From: Luidia sarsii
Taxonomy: Eukaryota; Echinodermata; Asteroidea; Paxillosida; Luidiidae
Assembly (NCBI GenBank): GCA_949987565.1
Contig: OX465110.1
Location: 20,417,773 to 20,481,772, forward strand
Direction of reading: 5' to 3'
DNA: 64,000 bases
The notes under the pieces were generated by a model. It saw only the letters and a list, made by a program, of their open reading frames with translations, was not told the DNA's origin and made no database searches. Shown here one piece after another: positions 11,024-22,639 of this stretch (position 1 is its first letter; each line of letters opens with the position of its first letter). A program made the position numbers and the translations under genes.

Positions 11024-11263
11024 GGGCCCTTTTCCAAAACCCGGCTTAGGCTCCGGCTTTGTCTTTCTTACCTTCGTCCATTTTAAAGTACAAGGCATGA
11101 AAACGGGAGGCGTTTGGCTTCGTTTTTTTTATTGTTTACACTGCATTTTGAAAGAAAACAAATAATCCAAACTTTAACAAAGAACTCCGACCTGTGTTTG
11201 CAGCTTTTGGATAACGGAGACGAAGCCGGAGCCTGAGCCTAAGCCGGGTTTAGGAAAAGAGCC
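11024..11263. mobile_element. MITE family C1, complete (~240 bp)
   Basis: Ends GGGCCCTTTTCCAAAACCCG and its inverse (CGGGTTTAGGAAAAGAGCCC) are intact, with the shared interior GCATGAAAACGGGAGG. Confidence 0.75.
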
Positions 11264-11744
11264 CGAGAATGATATGGTTGTTTGGTCATTGATACCTCAT
11301 TAGCCGGAGGCAGTGCTGCCGATATACAAGGCACCATACGACTACATCAATAACATGAATATAAATAGATATCAATGAATCCGAACTAAAAGTCACAATA
11401 TTGTGGGACGGCAGGCCTCACCAATATTCGTAAAATAACTTGCTAAACATTCACACATGAAGTAGAAATATCACTTTGCATTTGCTGGGCGCAGCGTGGT
11501 TCTGGAGGATGAGTTCTGGTGGACAAAAATATTGAGCTGACGGAGCAAACCGCGCAGGAATCGAGGCATTGCCCTAAGACGCTCGTTGATCGGATCGGCA
11601 ATAGGTGAGTCCACTTTTTTCCTTGCTGAGTTGAGTTGATGGTTAGTTCTGGGGGTTAGAGTCGTTAGGGAGTATATTTACAGATCATTGGATCGTCCAC
11701 TGTATCAGGCTTCGCTTATCCTGCCAAGTCTCGTCAAGAGCGAG

Positions 11745-12165
11745 AGATTGAGAGAGACAGAGACAGATGGGGATGAAGGGGCGATGTAGGGAGGAGAGAG
11801 GGGAGAGGGATTGGGAGAGATAGAGGGGAAATGAGAGACTGGGGAGGGGTGAGAGACTGGGGAGGGGAGAGAGAGGGAGCGAGAGGGGAAGTGAGGGAGG
11901 GAGGGAGAGAGGGGGAAGGGGAGCGAGAAAGAGAGAGGGAGAGAGATAGGGAGGTGGAGAGAGATAGAGAGGTGGAGAGAGTGAGATAGACAGGAAGAGG
12001 GAGAGGGAGAGAGGTGGAGAGAGAGGGGGAGCGAAAAAGCGAGAGGGAGAGAGAGAGGAGAGATATAGAGAGGGAGAGGGAGAGAGATATGGAGAGATAG
12101 AGAGGGAGAGGGAGAGAGATATGGAGAGATAAAGAGGGAGAGGGAGAGAGAGAGGGAGGAGAGTG
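11745..12165 (+). repeat. Polypurine (GA-rich) tract 2
   Basis: About 420 bp of purine-rich repeats ending just 40 bp beyond the stop codon of the 7TM gene. Sub-repeats such as GATATGGAGAGATA recur. It would be pyrimidine-rich in that gene's transcript if the 3' UTR extends through it. Confidence 0.8.
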
Positions 12166-12203
12166 CTGTATGGATAGCGATGCTGGATAGTTAAGTATAG
12201 CCC

Positions 12204-13346
12204 CTATGGGGTTGCGATCTCTGGTTTCATGGGGATAGACTGAATGGTGATGGCTGGGCTAGGCTTGTCGGTGGTCCTGCCCGGACGAGCGGGCGCCGCC
12301 TCCAGGCTCCAGCCGTGCATCCTGGGCCAGTCCCAGTTGGTGCCGGGCGCCACCTGGACGTGTCGCCGATTGTCCGTGCGACTGGCCACCACCATCAGCA
12401 GGCAGGCCATGGTCGACTCCAGGCCTCTCAGCGCCGACTGAAGGCACCACCAGGCCCAGGGGCTGGCGGCGGCCAGACCGTTGCTGGCCGGCTCAAGACC
12501 GGCGGCTGCCAGGGAGTACTCGGCCACCGCAGCCACCATCTGCACCAGGAGAGCCACCAGGCCCGCCGAGCCGCAGGAGGACAGGATGCCGGCGAATCGC
12601 CGCAGGGCCTCGCTCTCGATCGGACTGCCGCCGTTGCGAAGGCTCCGGCGGATCTTTCTGGCCACGTAGAGGTAGCCCAGCATCATGACCAGGGACCAGA
12701 CGACGAAGATGACCTGACTCAGGACGTCGAAGAGCGTCACCAGCGGCGCCACCAGGAAATGTTTCAGGCTCTCCTTCAAGACGAGGACGGCTGTGTAGAG
12801 GACGGTGCTTACCACCAGAGTCAACGTGCGGTGATTGACGCAAATCAGGTTCGGGTAGAGTTTAGTGGTGTCCAGTAGCACAAGGAGCAGGAGGCTAAAC
12901 GCTACAGCCAAACACGGGAAAGCTAGGGACCACAGCAACCCGATGACAATCTCGGGTACGCGGCACCGGGAGCCGTACGGGTCCAGGCACAGCACCACCG
13001 CTCGCAGGAAGCTGAAGATGAAAGTGGAGATGTGCATGTTCATCTTGAAGTGGAAGCCGCTCATGAGGCGGCCGGCCCTGAAGGTGTAGAGCCTGTGCAG
13101 ACGGGTGACGGACACCAGGCCGGTCAGGATGTACAGGCAGGCGAAGCCGTAGACGTGGATGTGGAAGCAGGCGCCCAGGGCGGCGGTGGTGCCGGACCAG
13201 TCGCTCAGACACTCCGCCGTGTCCCCGTCACCGACACCGCCCGTGGACGGGCCCAGCGGAGACGGCGCAGCGACCGGTGGGTCTGCCACGGCCGAGGGGA
13301 GCGCAGGCGACGCGCTGACGGAATCCTCGGTGAAGTTGAGACTCAT
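12204..13346 (-). CDS. Seven-transmembrane protein, PRRT3/PRRT4-like
   Basis: This single open frame encodes 380 residues with no introns. The N-terminus (about 1-50) is Ser/Pro/Ala-rich with a sequon at Asn4 and no clear signal peptide. Seven hydrophobic stretches follow at about 55-80, 104-121, 131-158, 173-191, 198-228, 252-279 and 299-321, ending in a polar tail of about 55 residues. The segments FHIHVYG near the first helix and LDPYGSR after the second match what I remember of the proline-rich transmembrane proteins PRRT3/PRRT4, whose function is poorly known; classic rhodopsin-family motifs such as DRY or NPxxY are absent. The start is chosen because the ATG has A at -3 and an in-frame TGA lies at 13419-13421, 24 codons upstream. 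Codon use is strongly GC-rich compared with its surroundings. Membrane topology is firm; the family name is moderately sure; an orphan GPCR-like protein is the alternative. Confidence 0.75.
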   Translation of the reverse strand: MSLNFTEDSVSASPALPSAVADPPVAAPSPLGPSTGGVGDGDTAECLSDWSGTTAALGACFHIHVYGFACLYILTGLVSVTRLHRLYTFRAGRLMSGFHFKMNMHISTFIFSFLRAVVLCLDPYGSRCRVPEIVIGLLWSLAFPCLAVAFSLLLLVLLDTTKLYPNLICVNHRTLTLVVSTVLYTAVLVLKESLKHFLVAPLVTLFDVLSQVIFVVWSLVMMLGYLYVARKIRRSLRNGGSPIESEALRRFAGILSSCGSAGLVALLVQMVAAVAEYSLAAAGLEPASNGLAAASPWAWWCLQSALRGLESTMACLLMVVASRTDNRRHVQVAPGTNWDWPRMHGWSLEAAPARPGRTTDKPSPAITIQSIPMKPEIATP

Positions 13347-14260
13347 GGTGCTGTTGTTCGTGTCGTGCAGCTCACAACAAGACGGAAGACTCTCAGGACA
13401 CCGTGATGCCTCCGCTCTTCAGCTCTCCCTCCTGCGATATGCGAAGATGCAGGCGTGCTGTCCTCTCTCGCTGGCGCATTGTGTCGTTGGTTTTTGTGTG
13501 TGTTTTGTTGATGTTCTGGAGTGTCACCAAGTCACGTCATAGCCAGCCAGCCTGGAGGTCACACTGTGCTAGTCGGCTTCATAGCACGTTGAGGTCCACG
13601 TGTTTTTTAGCTCAGGCCCGTGCACGGCTGAAATCTGACCGGTCCCCGTTACTACATTACGCAAGATCGTAGCATCGTCAGAAGAAGGTGAGAAAATTCG
13701 CACGAGGAAAAGGATGCGGAGAGCAGGGAGGGGCCACGTGTGTCTCCCTCGTGGAATCGAGAGCTCTGAATCACCGAGAGAGCTCGCAGGAAAGAGATGT
13801 CCTATCCAGAAGTTAAATTCCCTCTCCGTTGGTCTGTCGCTATAGGAACGGTCTTTACGCAGGCGGTTGCCCCAACCCACTGCCTCGCAGCACTCGAGTC
13901 ACCGGCATCGAAGCGAATATGAATTCACCTCGGTACGGACGCACAGGCTGGGCGAATCAAATTAACATCGGATTCCCGCGGTTGGCTCGTCATTAGCGAT
14001 CGTGGGCGTGTTTCCTGTCCCCATCCACCGTGTGTATAACCGCCGTCTCTCGTTGGCTAGCACGCCGCGTTTCTGCAATCTACCGCGTGCGTGACTATCA
14101 TCACGGGCAAGACTACAGCTGGCTTCTGCGCCTGCGCAGTGAATCACCGACCCCCCCCCCCCCTTCCCCCTCTCCCCCTCCGTTTGCTGAACCTCCGTCG
14201 CGGGCGACCACAGGGCGAGGCTGGTCGGTCTCCATCGCGCATGCGCGAATCTATCCCGAC
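13347..14260 (-). promoter_or_regulatory. GC/CpG-rich block upstream of the 7TM gene
   Basis: The stretch 5' of the 7TM start codon is richer in C, G and CpG than neighbouring DNA and holds no convincing coding exon. It includes a C-rich run at about 14149-14180. It could be 5' UTR plus a CpG-type promoter, but no TATA box or initiator is clear to me. The assignment rests on position and composition only. Confidence 0.3.
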
Positions 14261-14365
14261 CACCACAACTCGACCAAAATGCTCATCAATGAACCATGCA
14301 TACACTTCAAGACTCCCCTTCCTAAATATCTTGCAGCGTGCACAGATGTTTACAAAACTCATCAC

Positions 14366-14605
14366 TAGGAGGGCCTGACGTTTCGATCCCCATGCAGGAA
14401 CTTAATTTTGGGGGTCTTAATTTTGGGGGTTAAATCTCAAAAGTTAGAGTGCCTGACGTTTTTATCGAAGCAGGACCTATCTCAAACTAAGGAAGAACAT
14501 CTCTCAAAGGCAATTGAGAAAGGTCCTACTGGGATCGAAACGTCAGCCCCTCTAACTTTTGAGATTTACGTATTGCAGGTCATTTTTAGTCAGTGAGCAG
14601 TTTTT
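14366..14605. mobile_element. MITE family E, degraded double copy
   Basis: GGGCCTGACGTTTCGATCCC, a second GCCTGACGTTTTTATCG and the inverse GGATCGAAACGTCAG are arranged around CTCAAAGGC/AATTGAG. The tail ATTTTTAGTCAGTGAGCAGT is present. Confidence 0.65.
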
Positions 14606-14744
14606 GTATTCAATTATTTTTGTTGACCAAAAATTGAACCAATGGATTGATTTTTTCTTGTGGCGTATGTGAGACTGCTACTGCTGTAATTAATTGTGTC
14701 TCTGTTTGCTGTCGATTGCCATGGCGGATCTGTTACCAGAACTC

Positions 14745-15203
14745 ACTCAACGAGGGAAACTTGAGCCCTTGCAAATGGATTGGTGAATTTTATATGCATA
14801 GACTGCGTATGGTTCTATCTTGTGGCTGATAATATTTATAAGAAAGCAACAGTGTGTTATAGAGCTGGCGTGCCGGTGGGCCATACGGCTATCGTGCCAT
14901 TTGCCAACCGGCTGGTGTTCATGTATTCATGTGCCTGGTGCGTAGGAAGAAGACAGATTGTAAGTGTGTCATGAGGCCGTCTGTTGTGCCGGGTGTCGTG
15001 ACCAACTCGGTCAGTGAATGAATATCAGCCGGCTGGCAAATGGCGCGCTACCTGTATGGCCCACAGGCACGCCTTCTCTATAACACACAGTGACTGTTCC
15101 TTTCTTATAAATATTATCAGCCACAAGATAGAACCACATGCAGTCTATGCATATATAATTCATCAATCCATTTGCAAGGGCTCAAGTTCCCCTCGGTGTG
15201 ATC
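14745..15203. repeat. Large inverted repeat (arms ~175 bp) with a loop
   Basis: The left arm (about 14745-14925) and the right arm (about 15027-15203) are imperfect inverse copies; shared blocks include GCCCTTGCAAATGGATTG, ATATGCATAGACTGC and TTATAGAG. The ~100-bp loop holds one inverted 16-bp unit (near 14999-15015) of the minisatellite that follows the right arm. Confidence 0.8.
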
Positions 15204-15244
15204 CGTTAGCTAAATATTTTTGTCCACCAGAATTCATCCTCCAG

Positions 15245-16372
15245 ACACGGACCGAGTTGGTCTTTGACCGAGTTGGTCTCGGACCGAGTTGGTCACGGAC
15301 CGAGTTGGTCTCTGACCGAGTTGGTCTCTGACCGAGTTGGTCACCACGGACCGAGTTGGTCTTTGACCGAGTTGGTCTCGGACCGAGTTGGTCACGGACC
15401 GAGTTGGTCTCTGACCGAGTTGGTCTCTGACCGAGTTGGTCACCACGGACCGAGTTGGTCTTTGACCGAGTTGGTCTCGGACCGAGTTGGTCACGGACCG
15501 AGTTGGTCTTTGACCGAGTTGGTTACGGACCGAGTTGGTCTCGGACCGAGTTGGTCTTTGACCGAGTTGGTTACGGACCGAGTTGGTCTCGGACCGAGTT
15601 GGTCTCTGACCGAGTTGGTCTCTGACCGAGTTGGTCACGGACCGAGTTGGTCACGGACCGAGTTGGTCTCGGACCGAGTTGGTCTCGGACCGAGTTGGTC
15701 TCGGACCGAGTTGGTCTCGGACCGAGTTGGTCTCGGACCGAGTTGGTCACTGACCGAGTTGGTCCCGGACCGAGTTGGATACGGACCGAGTTGGATACGG
15801 ACCGAGTTGGTCACGGACCGAGTTGGATACGGACCGAGTTGGATACGGACCGAGTTGGTCACGGACCGAGTTGGATACGGACCGAGTTGGATACGGACCG
15901 AGTTGGTCACGGACCGAGTTGGTCACGGACCGAGTTGGATACGGACCGAGTTGGATACGGACCGAGTTGGTCACGGACCGAGTTGGTCACTGACCGAGTT
16001 GGTCCCGGACCGAGTTGGATACGGACCGAGTTGGTCACTGACCGAGTTGGTCCCGGACCGAGTTGGATACGGACCGAGTTGACTGGGACCGAGTTGGTCA
16101 CTGACCGAGTTGGTCCCGGACCGAGTTGGATACGGATCGAGTTGGTCACGGACCGAGTTGGTCACGGACCGAGTTGGATACGGACCGAGTTGGATACGGA
16201 CCGAGTTGGTCACTGACCGAGTTGGATACGGACCGAGTTGGTCACGGACCGAGTTGGATACGGACCGAGTTGGTCACGGACCGAGTTGGTCCCGGACCGA
16301 GTTGGATACGGACCGAGTTGAATACGGACCGAGTTGAATGGGACCGAGTTCGTCTCTGACCGAGTTGACGTG
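15245..16372 (+). repeat. 16-bp minisatellite with self-complementary core (~70 units)
   Basis: The unit core is GACCGAGTTGGTC, which can hairpin as GACC/GGTC around GAGTT. The 3-4 bp spacer varies (TTTG, TCGG, ACGG, TCTG, with a GGAT variant later). Early units form a ~99-bp higher-order repeat. Apparent proteins up to 272 residues are artefacts. Confidence 0.9.
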
Positions 16373-16710
16373 AAACCGTTGTGTCGATAGCCTGTGGGTT
16401 ACTTTCCGGATTCGACGTCAAAAATGAAGAGACGCGATTTCCCTTTTTTTTTCTTTTCTTTTTTACAGCGTGTTCCTTCTAGTGGTAAGCAAAGACAGGT
16501 TCAAGTTGTTGATCTCCCCGTGGTGGTGACCTCTGTATGGTAAACAGATCTCTCAGGCGAGCGACAGCAACAGGAGACATCAGCTACTGCAGCACTCTCA
16601 TACTCTAAGAGAGGGATGAGGTGAAGACGAAGAATGACAGACACGGAAGTGTCGTGTACAATACCCAGGCACTCCCGTGAATGAGTCAATTTGGCCTCGG
16701 TGGAAATTTG

Positions 16711-16856
16711 CCCTATCCCTAGCCCTAGCCCTAGCCCTAGCCCTAGCCCTCGCCCTAGCCCTAGCCCTAGCCCTCGCCCTAGCCCTCGCCCTAGCCCTCG
16801 CCCTATCCCTAGCCCTAGCCCTAGCCCTAGCCCTAGCCCTAGCCCTAGCCCTAGCC
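16711..16856 (+). repeat. CCCTAG/CCCTCG hexamer array (telomere-like)
   Basis: About 24 hexamers, mostly CCCTAG with CCCTCG and CCCTAT variants. It differs by one base from the animal telomere C-strand CCCTAA. The minus strand is G-rich with four-G-run potential. Confidence 0.88.
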
Positions 16857-17239
16857 AAAGCACGGCTGTAGCTCGCACCCTATATTCCTCGCTTTTAAAA
16901 CACCACATCATCCTCCTCCTCCTCCTCATCCTCCTCATTCTATACAAGCTGTCTCCAACCACTGCGGTCTAGAGCAGAGTTGACAGTATCATTTGGTTGT
17001 AGCATCCCTTTATAGTCTCGGATTAGTTGCTATTAGCCTACACTGCAAGTACATTGTCCTGGGCCTTCCTGGTTTCAAAGGCCGACAGCATTCGTTGAAT
17101 GTCATCCGTGGGTCGATTCAAATCTTCATACAGACGCACCCTCATTGCCCAGTATATACATAGCTCCTCTTTTGTTTAATTTGCAGTTATTACCATTGCT
17201 GGATTCCAACTGGGAGTGGGGCTTATGTAGTGTACAGAG
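16857..17239. other. Non-coding DNA with a short CTC microsatellite
   Basis: A (CCT)n-like run at about 16909-16940 is the only feature. Confidence 0.4.
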
Positions 17240-17420
17240 GGATCCTAGTGAGGGGATTAGCTCAGTGAAGGGTGAAGATGGCCTTTGCAGTTCCCACTAG
17301 CAGTCTCCTGAAGACGATCAGAGTACACTGTTCGAAACGTCGAGTTCCTCCGGTTCTTTTCACAGCAAACCTATTTATCCTGCTATTCTTATCATGCAAA
17401 CCTTCAAATCTCATAAAAAT
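17240..17420. mobile_element. Diverged MITE family D relative
   Basis: Shares AGAGTACACTGTTCGAAACG, GTCGAGTT and the CGGTTCTTTTCA arm with family D, and ends GCAAACCTTCAAATC. The left end is degraded. Confidence 0.5.
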
Positions 17421-19050
17421 GTTAATCAAAATTAACAAAGTGGAAGTACTCAAGGTGGTTGTATAATCCTCGCCCGTACTAGACCTGTGTGGGCGTTAAG
17501 CTACGTCACTAACTGACTATGGCTTCACCAAGTCATTTATATTGCTACAAATGCAAGTATTACACACGTCTACGCAGTGATAATAATAATCTATAGACAC
17601 AACTCGCAAGAGCTCCTATGCGTTATGCGTATCCGCATAATACGGTAGCCGCACGGAGACACCATCAAATTAAAAAAAACAAAAACGGGAAGACTGTTAT
17701 GACACAGAAACAAGAATGACGTAAGGATCCCACACCTTGCATAATTATATACGGCGGCGATTTGACCCAGTGGCGAACTGTCAGAGCTTTGGAGTGAGGT
17801 CAATCAAATATCACGGTATCTCTGTACATATTCACCCCTTAAGCCCGTATTCTCCCGGTCATCACTCTATCCTTGCTCGTCCGTTTGTCTGGATTTAGTC
17901 GGGGCTAGATGCAGGATCGGACGTCTGTCCATAATAACCTGTATTTTATTCATGTACGACCCTCTCCCGTATCTGCCATCTCTAGCTCTCCACCGGCTGG
18001 TCACACTCAGTGGTTACCGCTCGCCTCTAGGCCGGGCTGAGGATTATCGAGTGCTTCTCCTTCGGAGATCTTTCTTCCCTTTCTCTTGAGAAGACGGGGT
18101 TTATCTTTAGCTCTTGGCTGGCACTCTCGAGTGCCGCGCGCTGTCCTGTGATTGCTGGCTGTTTTCGAGACCTTTCTGTCCGTTTTTCTTAAAACGAGAA
18201 AATTGAGTATTCTTTTCGAATCGATATGGTTTGGTGGGAGGGTGCGGCTGAAAGGTTTGGAATACGGTTGAGCATGCGCACAATGGGCGTGGCTTTGGGC
18301 GAGGGCTTTTGAAGGCGTTAATGGACATGCGCAGTGCGTTTTGCCATGTTGTAAGTCGTATTCTGATGTGCAGTTGCCCAGCGAAAAAGTTTTTTTGTCG
18401 CAGAAAGATTACCGGTAATGCAGTAATACACGTTATTAGACGACGAATAATACTCAATAATATTGATACTATTTCATTTTTTTTTCTAGTCCAAATGTAA
18501 ATTTTCAACTCGTGGGCGAAGTCATAGCTTAGGTACATTTCTGGACAAGCTAATGAACCCTAGAACCATCGGATGGAATTGGTTGTAAGGCTTCAGAATT
18601 CCTTGAACTGTTCTTTGGAAAAAGGTCAAATGAAACGGGCACCCTCCAGAAAATTGACAACGTTTCATAATTTTGTTTTTGCTCTAATCAAACAATTTTT
18701 TGTATTTTATACAATCTATAAAATATGTATTATTTTCTTTGTTTTATTTATGTTAAGAACATACCCGACCCACATCCAGGTCGTAATAGTACAAGTCAAA
18801 GTATTGTAAACAAAAAATGCCATTAAAAGCATCGTTCTTTTTTGATGATATACGTTCTAAAAACATTTTTATCAGCTTGTCTAGAAATGCAAGCAAAAAG
18901 CCAACGTTCACTGATGCTCACTGACTAATCTAATTTTGTTCATTAGTTCACAGAAACAATTAGCATAATCTAATGAACTAACGGTTGTTGGTCAGTGTGT
19001 ATACGCGAGGAATATACGGTACAGTACTTACGAACAAGTCCCGGGAGACA
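17421..19050. other. Non-coding DNA, nothing recognised
   Basis: AT-rich in its second half; no exon or repeat family seen. Confidence 0.35.
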
Positions 19051-19054
19051 GAAA

Positions 19055-19672
19055 GGAAAGGGAGAGGGGGAGAGAACGAGGGAGGGGGAAGAGAGAGAGA
19101 GAGAGAGGGGGGGGGAGAAGAGAAGGAGGAGGGAGAGTTGGGGGATTGAGATATTGAAAGAGGGGGGAGAAAGAGAGAAGGGTACTCTGATAAAGATGGA
19201 GAGAAGGGAAAGGGAATTGGGAGAACGATATAAAGAGAACAGACAGAAGGGGGAGATGGAGAGAGGAGAGGGCGGAGAAAATGAGATGGAGAGAAAGGAG
19301 GGAAAAGCAACCTCTAGGGGAAGAAATGGGAACCTGGAGGAGAGAGATAGAAAGAGAAAAGAGAGAAGGGAGAGCTAGAGAGGGAGTGAGGAGAGGGACG
19401 AGAAAGAGGGGAGGGAGAGAGGGAGAGAGGTAGATGGAGAGTAAAGGGAGAGTGAGAGAGATATAAAATGAAAGAGAGGGAGAAAGAGAGTAACGAGAGA
19501 CGGGCAGAAATAGAAAAGCGAGAAGAGGAGAGAAGGTGTGAGGAAAGGAAGAGAGATCGAGATGGAGAGAAAGGAGGAAAGAGAAAGAGAGGAAGGGAGT
19601 GACGTAGACGGGTAGATGGAAAGAAAGGGAGAGAGAGGGAGAAAGAGATCAAAAGAAAGAGAGGGAAAAAAC
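19055..19672 (+). repeat. Polypurine (GA-rich) tract 3
   Basis: About 620 bp of irregular GA-rich sequence, less regular than tract 1. Long open frames on both strands are compositional artefacts. Confidence 0.82.
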
Positions 19673-19689
19673 GGGCGATTGATAAAGAT

Positions 19690-19881
19690 AGAAAAATGCG
19701 TTGAATGCTGCATTTTCGCGAAACAAATGAAGCGGTTTTCACTATTTTTTTCAAAACTCGGTTGGCGGATTGAGCTGAAATTTTTCACAGGTGTGCTATT
19801 TCACGCATAGGGCTATGTTGGATCAGACAAGGTATGGATGCCATTCTTTGACCTCGACCAATGTTGTGTAAGGGGCTTTAA
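19690..19881 (+). mobile_element. MITE family A, 3' half
   Basis: From GCGTTGAATGCTGCATTTTC to the terminal GTTGTGTAAGGGGCTTTAA. The 5' half is missing where the purine tract begins. Confidence 0.68.
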
Positions 19882-20790
19882 TATCACGGGCATCTTGAAA
19901 CTGTGGATACTCCGCACCGATACAAAAATGGACGATAAACCGCCTTAACCTGATCCGTGGGTTTGTGGAGGGTCGTGGTACGTACACACTGTGACTCCAT
20001 AAAAATTGCCGCAGATGTGCGTTCAATCACGTGAGTGTCTTTTACCTCTTCTTAGAAGTCCCTCAACTACGGAAAGGTCAATTTCGAAGGCACCTAATTA
20101 GTGTAGATTTAATTAATTAAATGACACAGGAAAAGAGAACGGATAAGGTTTCACTAAAGGTTTCACTAAAAGTATAATACAGTAAAGAGTGTGCTGGTAA
20201 CCTGCGCTCCAAAAACAATGTGACCTTTCCTTGGACTGCTCATGGTTGGTTTAGCATAAAAGTAATTTGCACGGTGCCGACCACAAAGAACTACCGACTC
20301 TGCCCGATAAGGCACCAGAGTCGGAATCGGAATACTCAGCAAGATTGGAAAGAAGCTATTCCCTGTCTGTCGTTCCACACCTAGGAATCCCTCTGTGCTT
20401 TTCATGCACGTGGGTTAACGACCGCTCAACCGGTAGATTTCAAAGCAAGAGCGTCGCAGTGCCACACGTACGTAAGCCGCTATACAGCCTGCGCTAAACC
20501 TACACAAACACACATGCAATTGCAACCACGCGAACCTTTATCACATCATACCCACGAACCAATAACTTCCATAAGATTGCACAGACACGATGATGGAACA
20601 AGAAAAATACAATAATCGACGCTTGTGTTTTTCTCTCTCACACCATCATCACTTACAATGATAGAATCACAACATACCGGACTTTGGCTGGATCCAATTT
20701 CACCGGTAAGGGTACTCGACACAACGCTCCTGAAAGAAAGAAAAAAGGTATGTGACACTAAAGACAGTGTCCGTGAAACTGTGACACGAA
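19882..20790. other. Non-coding DNA, nothing recognised
   Basis: No supported exon or repeat family. Confidence 0.35.
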
Positions 20791-20799
20791 AAAAGGGTT

Positions 20800-20990
20800 T
20801 TCTTTCGTTCGTCCTTTTTGAAAGTACAAGGCATGAAAACGGGAGGTCTTTGGCTTCGTTTTTTTAATGTAATACTGCTTTTTGAAACAAAAATACAAAG
20901 CTTCAAGTTCAACAAAGAACTCCAACCTGTGTTTTTCAGCTTTTGGATGACACAGACGAAGCCGGAGCCGAAGCCTAAGCCGGGTTTATT
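20800..20990. mobile_element. MITE family C1, left-truncated
   Basis: Contains GGCATGAAAACGGGAGGTCT, CAACAAAGAACTCCAACCTG and the right end AGCCTAAGCCGGGTTT. Confidence 0.68.
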
Positions 20991-21368
20991 GGGAAGGATC
21001 TGAAAGTCTAGCTGCGAGAAAGGTCCGCCGACGGCCGGGCGTTGACCCATTCCTACAATGGATATCAAATCTTAAGTTGAATTAAGCACGGAGTCTTGCT
21101 ACTGTAAAGCATGACAGACATTCCAGATTGCCACAGGGCAATTATACCTTTGATGCTCATCGTGAAATGCAAGCTAGCTTGCTTGGTAGCTTGGTAGTGG
21201 AATTGCTAATGAAATTGGCACCCGGCGCGTCAGTGGACAATCCATGGAAGTCTACGCGTGGGAGTCAAGTACCACGACCCTCGTGCTTTGTGCACATACA
21301 TACCAAATACCCAACCAGACACAACTGTCCAGCTTTTACAATATTGTCACAGTGTCACAGCTTGCCTC

Positions 21369-21578
21369 ACTATTAATTAACGCAGTGGCTGTTGTTACGG
21401 CAGTCGTCCGTGTGGTTTCCTGACTTGATTGTATTTCGTCAGCATTGCAGGCAGGTTGAACCAGTCTATTAGCTGATAGTCTGGTTCCAAGAGCTAAACA
21501 TCCTGACAAATACTGTGAAGTCAGGGAGCCACACGGACGACTGCCGTAACAACAGCCACTGCGATTAATTAAATCTCC
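21369..21578. mobile_element. MITE with ~50-bp inverted repeats and TTAATTAA flanks
   Basis: CGCAGTGGCTGTTGTTACGG at the left is inverted at the right; pairing extends over GCAGTCGTCCGTGTGG to CTGACTT. Both ends abut TTAATTAA, a likely target duplication. No other copy is seen in the window. Confidence 0.75.
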
Positions 21579-21848
21579 GTTCATGTTTCCTTCTAAGAAT
21601 GCTCGGAGTCGCTAGCATCTGTGTTGACTCTTAACACAGAGCAAGAGTCAACATCGCAAGATCGCAATCACATCGTAAAGATGGAGGGGTCGCAATCTTT
21701 AACCCTAATCCCATTTGCACCTCCCCAACCCGACACACTTCTTCATTTCTGAAGTGTGAATGTTATTTGTGACCTAAACCGTTGATCAATATTGCCTAGA
21801 AACCAATTGCAATTCAACACAATGTGTCAAATTATACAACACGATTTA

Positions 21849-22197
21849 TTAAATGCCCTATTCAGAAAACATTGGTAAACGTCAAAAGATTGCCACAGTT
21901 TGTGAAAGAAATCCTGCGAAGGTTTTAGCTCTAATGGGAATCTGAGAAAGTAGAAAAGGGCAAAAAAAGTCACGGTTTTCGCACCGTTCTGCAGTGTAAG
22001 AAATATAGTTTATTACTCGCGAGTTATAAACTATTTTTCGATGTTTGAGTGAAGATTTCTCGAGAAGTACAGCATCCCAGACCGTAAGATTTCAACATGA
22101 GGATTATATCATGACCATCTACAAACTGTGTAAATTAGAAGGAAATCTGTGGACATGGATGTTTTCCGATCTTCTCAATGATGCATTGGGCCTTTAG
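21849..22197 (+). mobile_element. MITE family B
   Basis: Same block order as 28371-28737: AACATTGGTAAACGTCAAAA at the left and GATGCATTGGGCCTTTAGA at the right. The right TTAA is mutated. Confidence 0.7.
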
Positions 22198-22639
22198 AGG
22201 CAGGTAAAATAACCACGAACGAATCCAAAATCTAAATCATGATAATTTTATATCAACGTGAGTGCTCCAAAAGATCTATTAATTACAATAGTATTTTAGA
22301 TTCCGTCATTACCAGAATATGTTGAAGCAAAACTTTCATTACACGTGACGCCGCCGGCAAAACATAATATTATTGTTGGGTTTGAAGAAGGTAGTGTTGA
22401 GATAATTGTTTCAGGGTGTTATTTATTCAATCTGCTGGAATTGAAGGCAGGCGCTATAATACCATTGTCTTTCTCCAGACCAAGCTGTTGCACAACTTTA
22501 ATTAGTCAGTTTTCCCTAAACGGAAAGTACGCCTGTGCCTAACAATCTGCTGTTTGTTTGACCAGCGAGGCTGGCTGTGGGAGAATTGTACCAAATTAAT
22601 GACACCGGATTTCAGATGCTTTTTGTGTGGTCTCTTTGG

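Noticed and set aside
12315..12878. 187-codon plus-strand frame opposite the 7TM gene
   Set aside because: GC-rich antisense shadow; the membrane helices are on the minus strand.
15234..16359. Repetitive open frames up to 272 codons in both strands
   Set aside because: They follow the 16-bp minisatellite in every frame; no start context or splice link.
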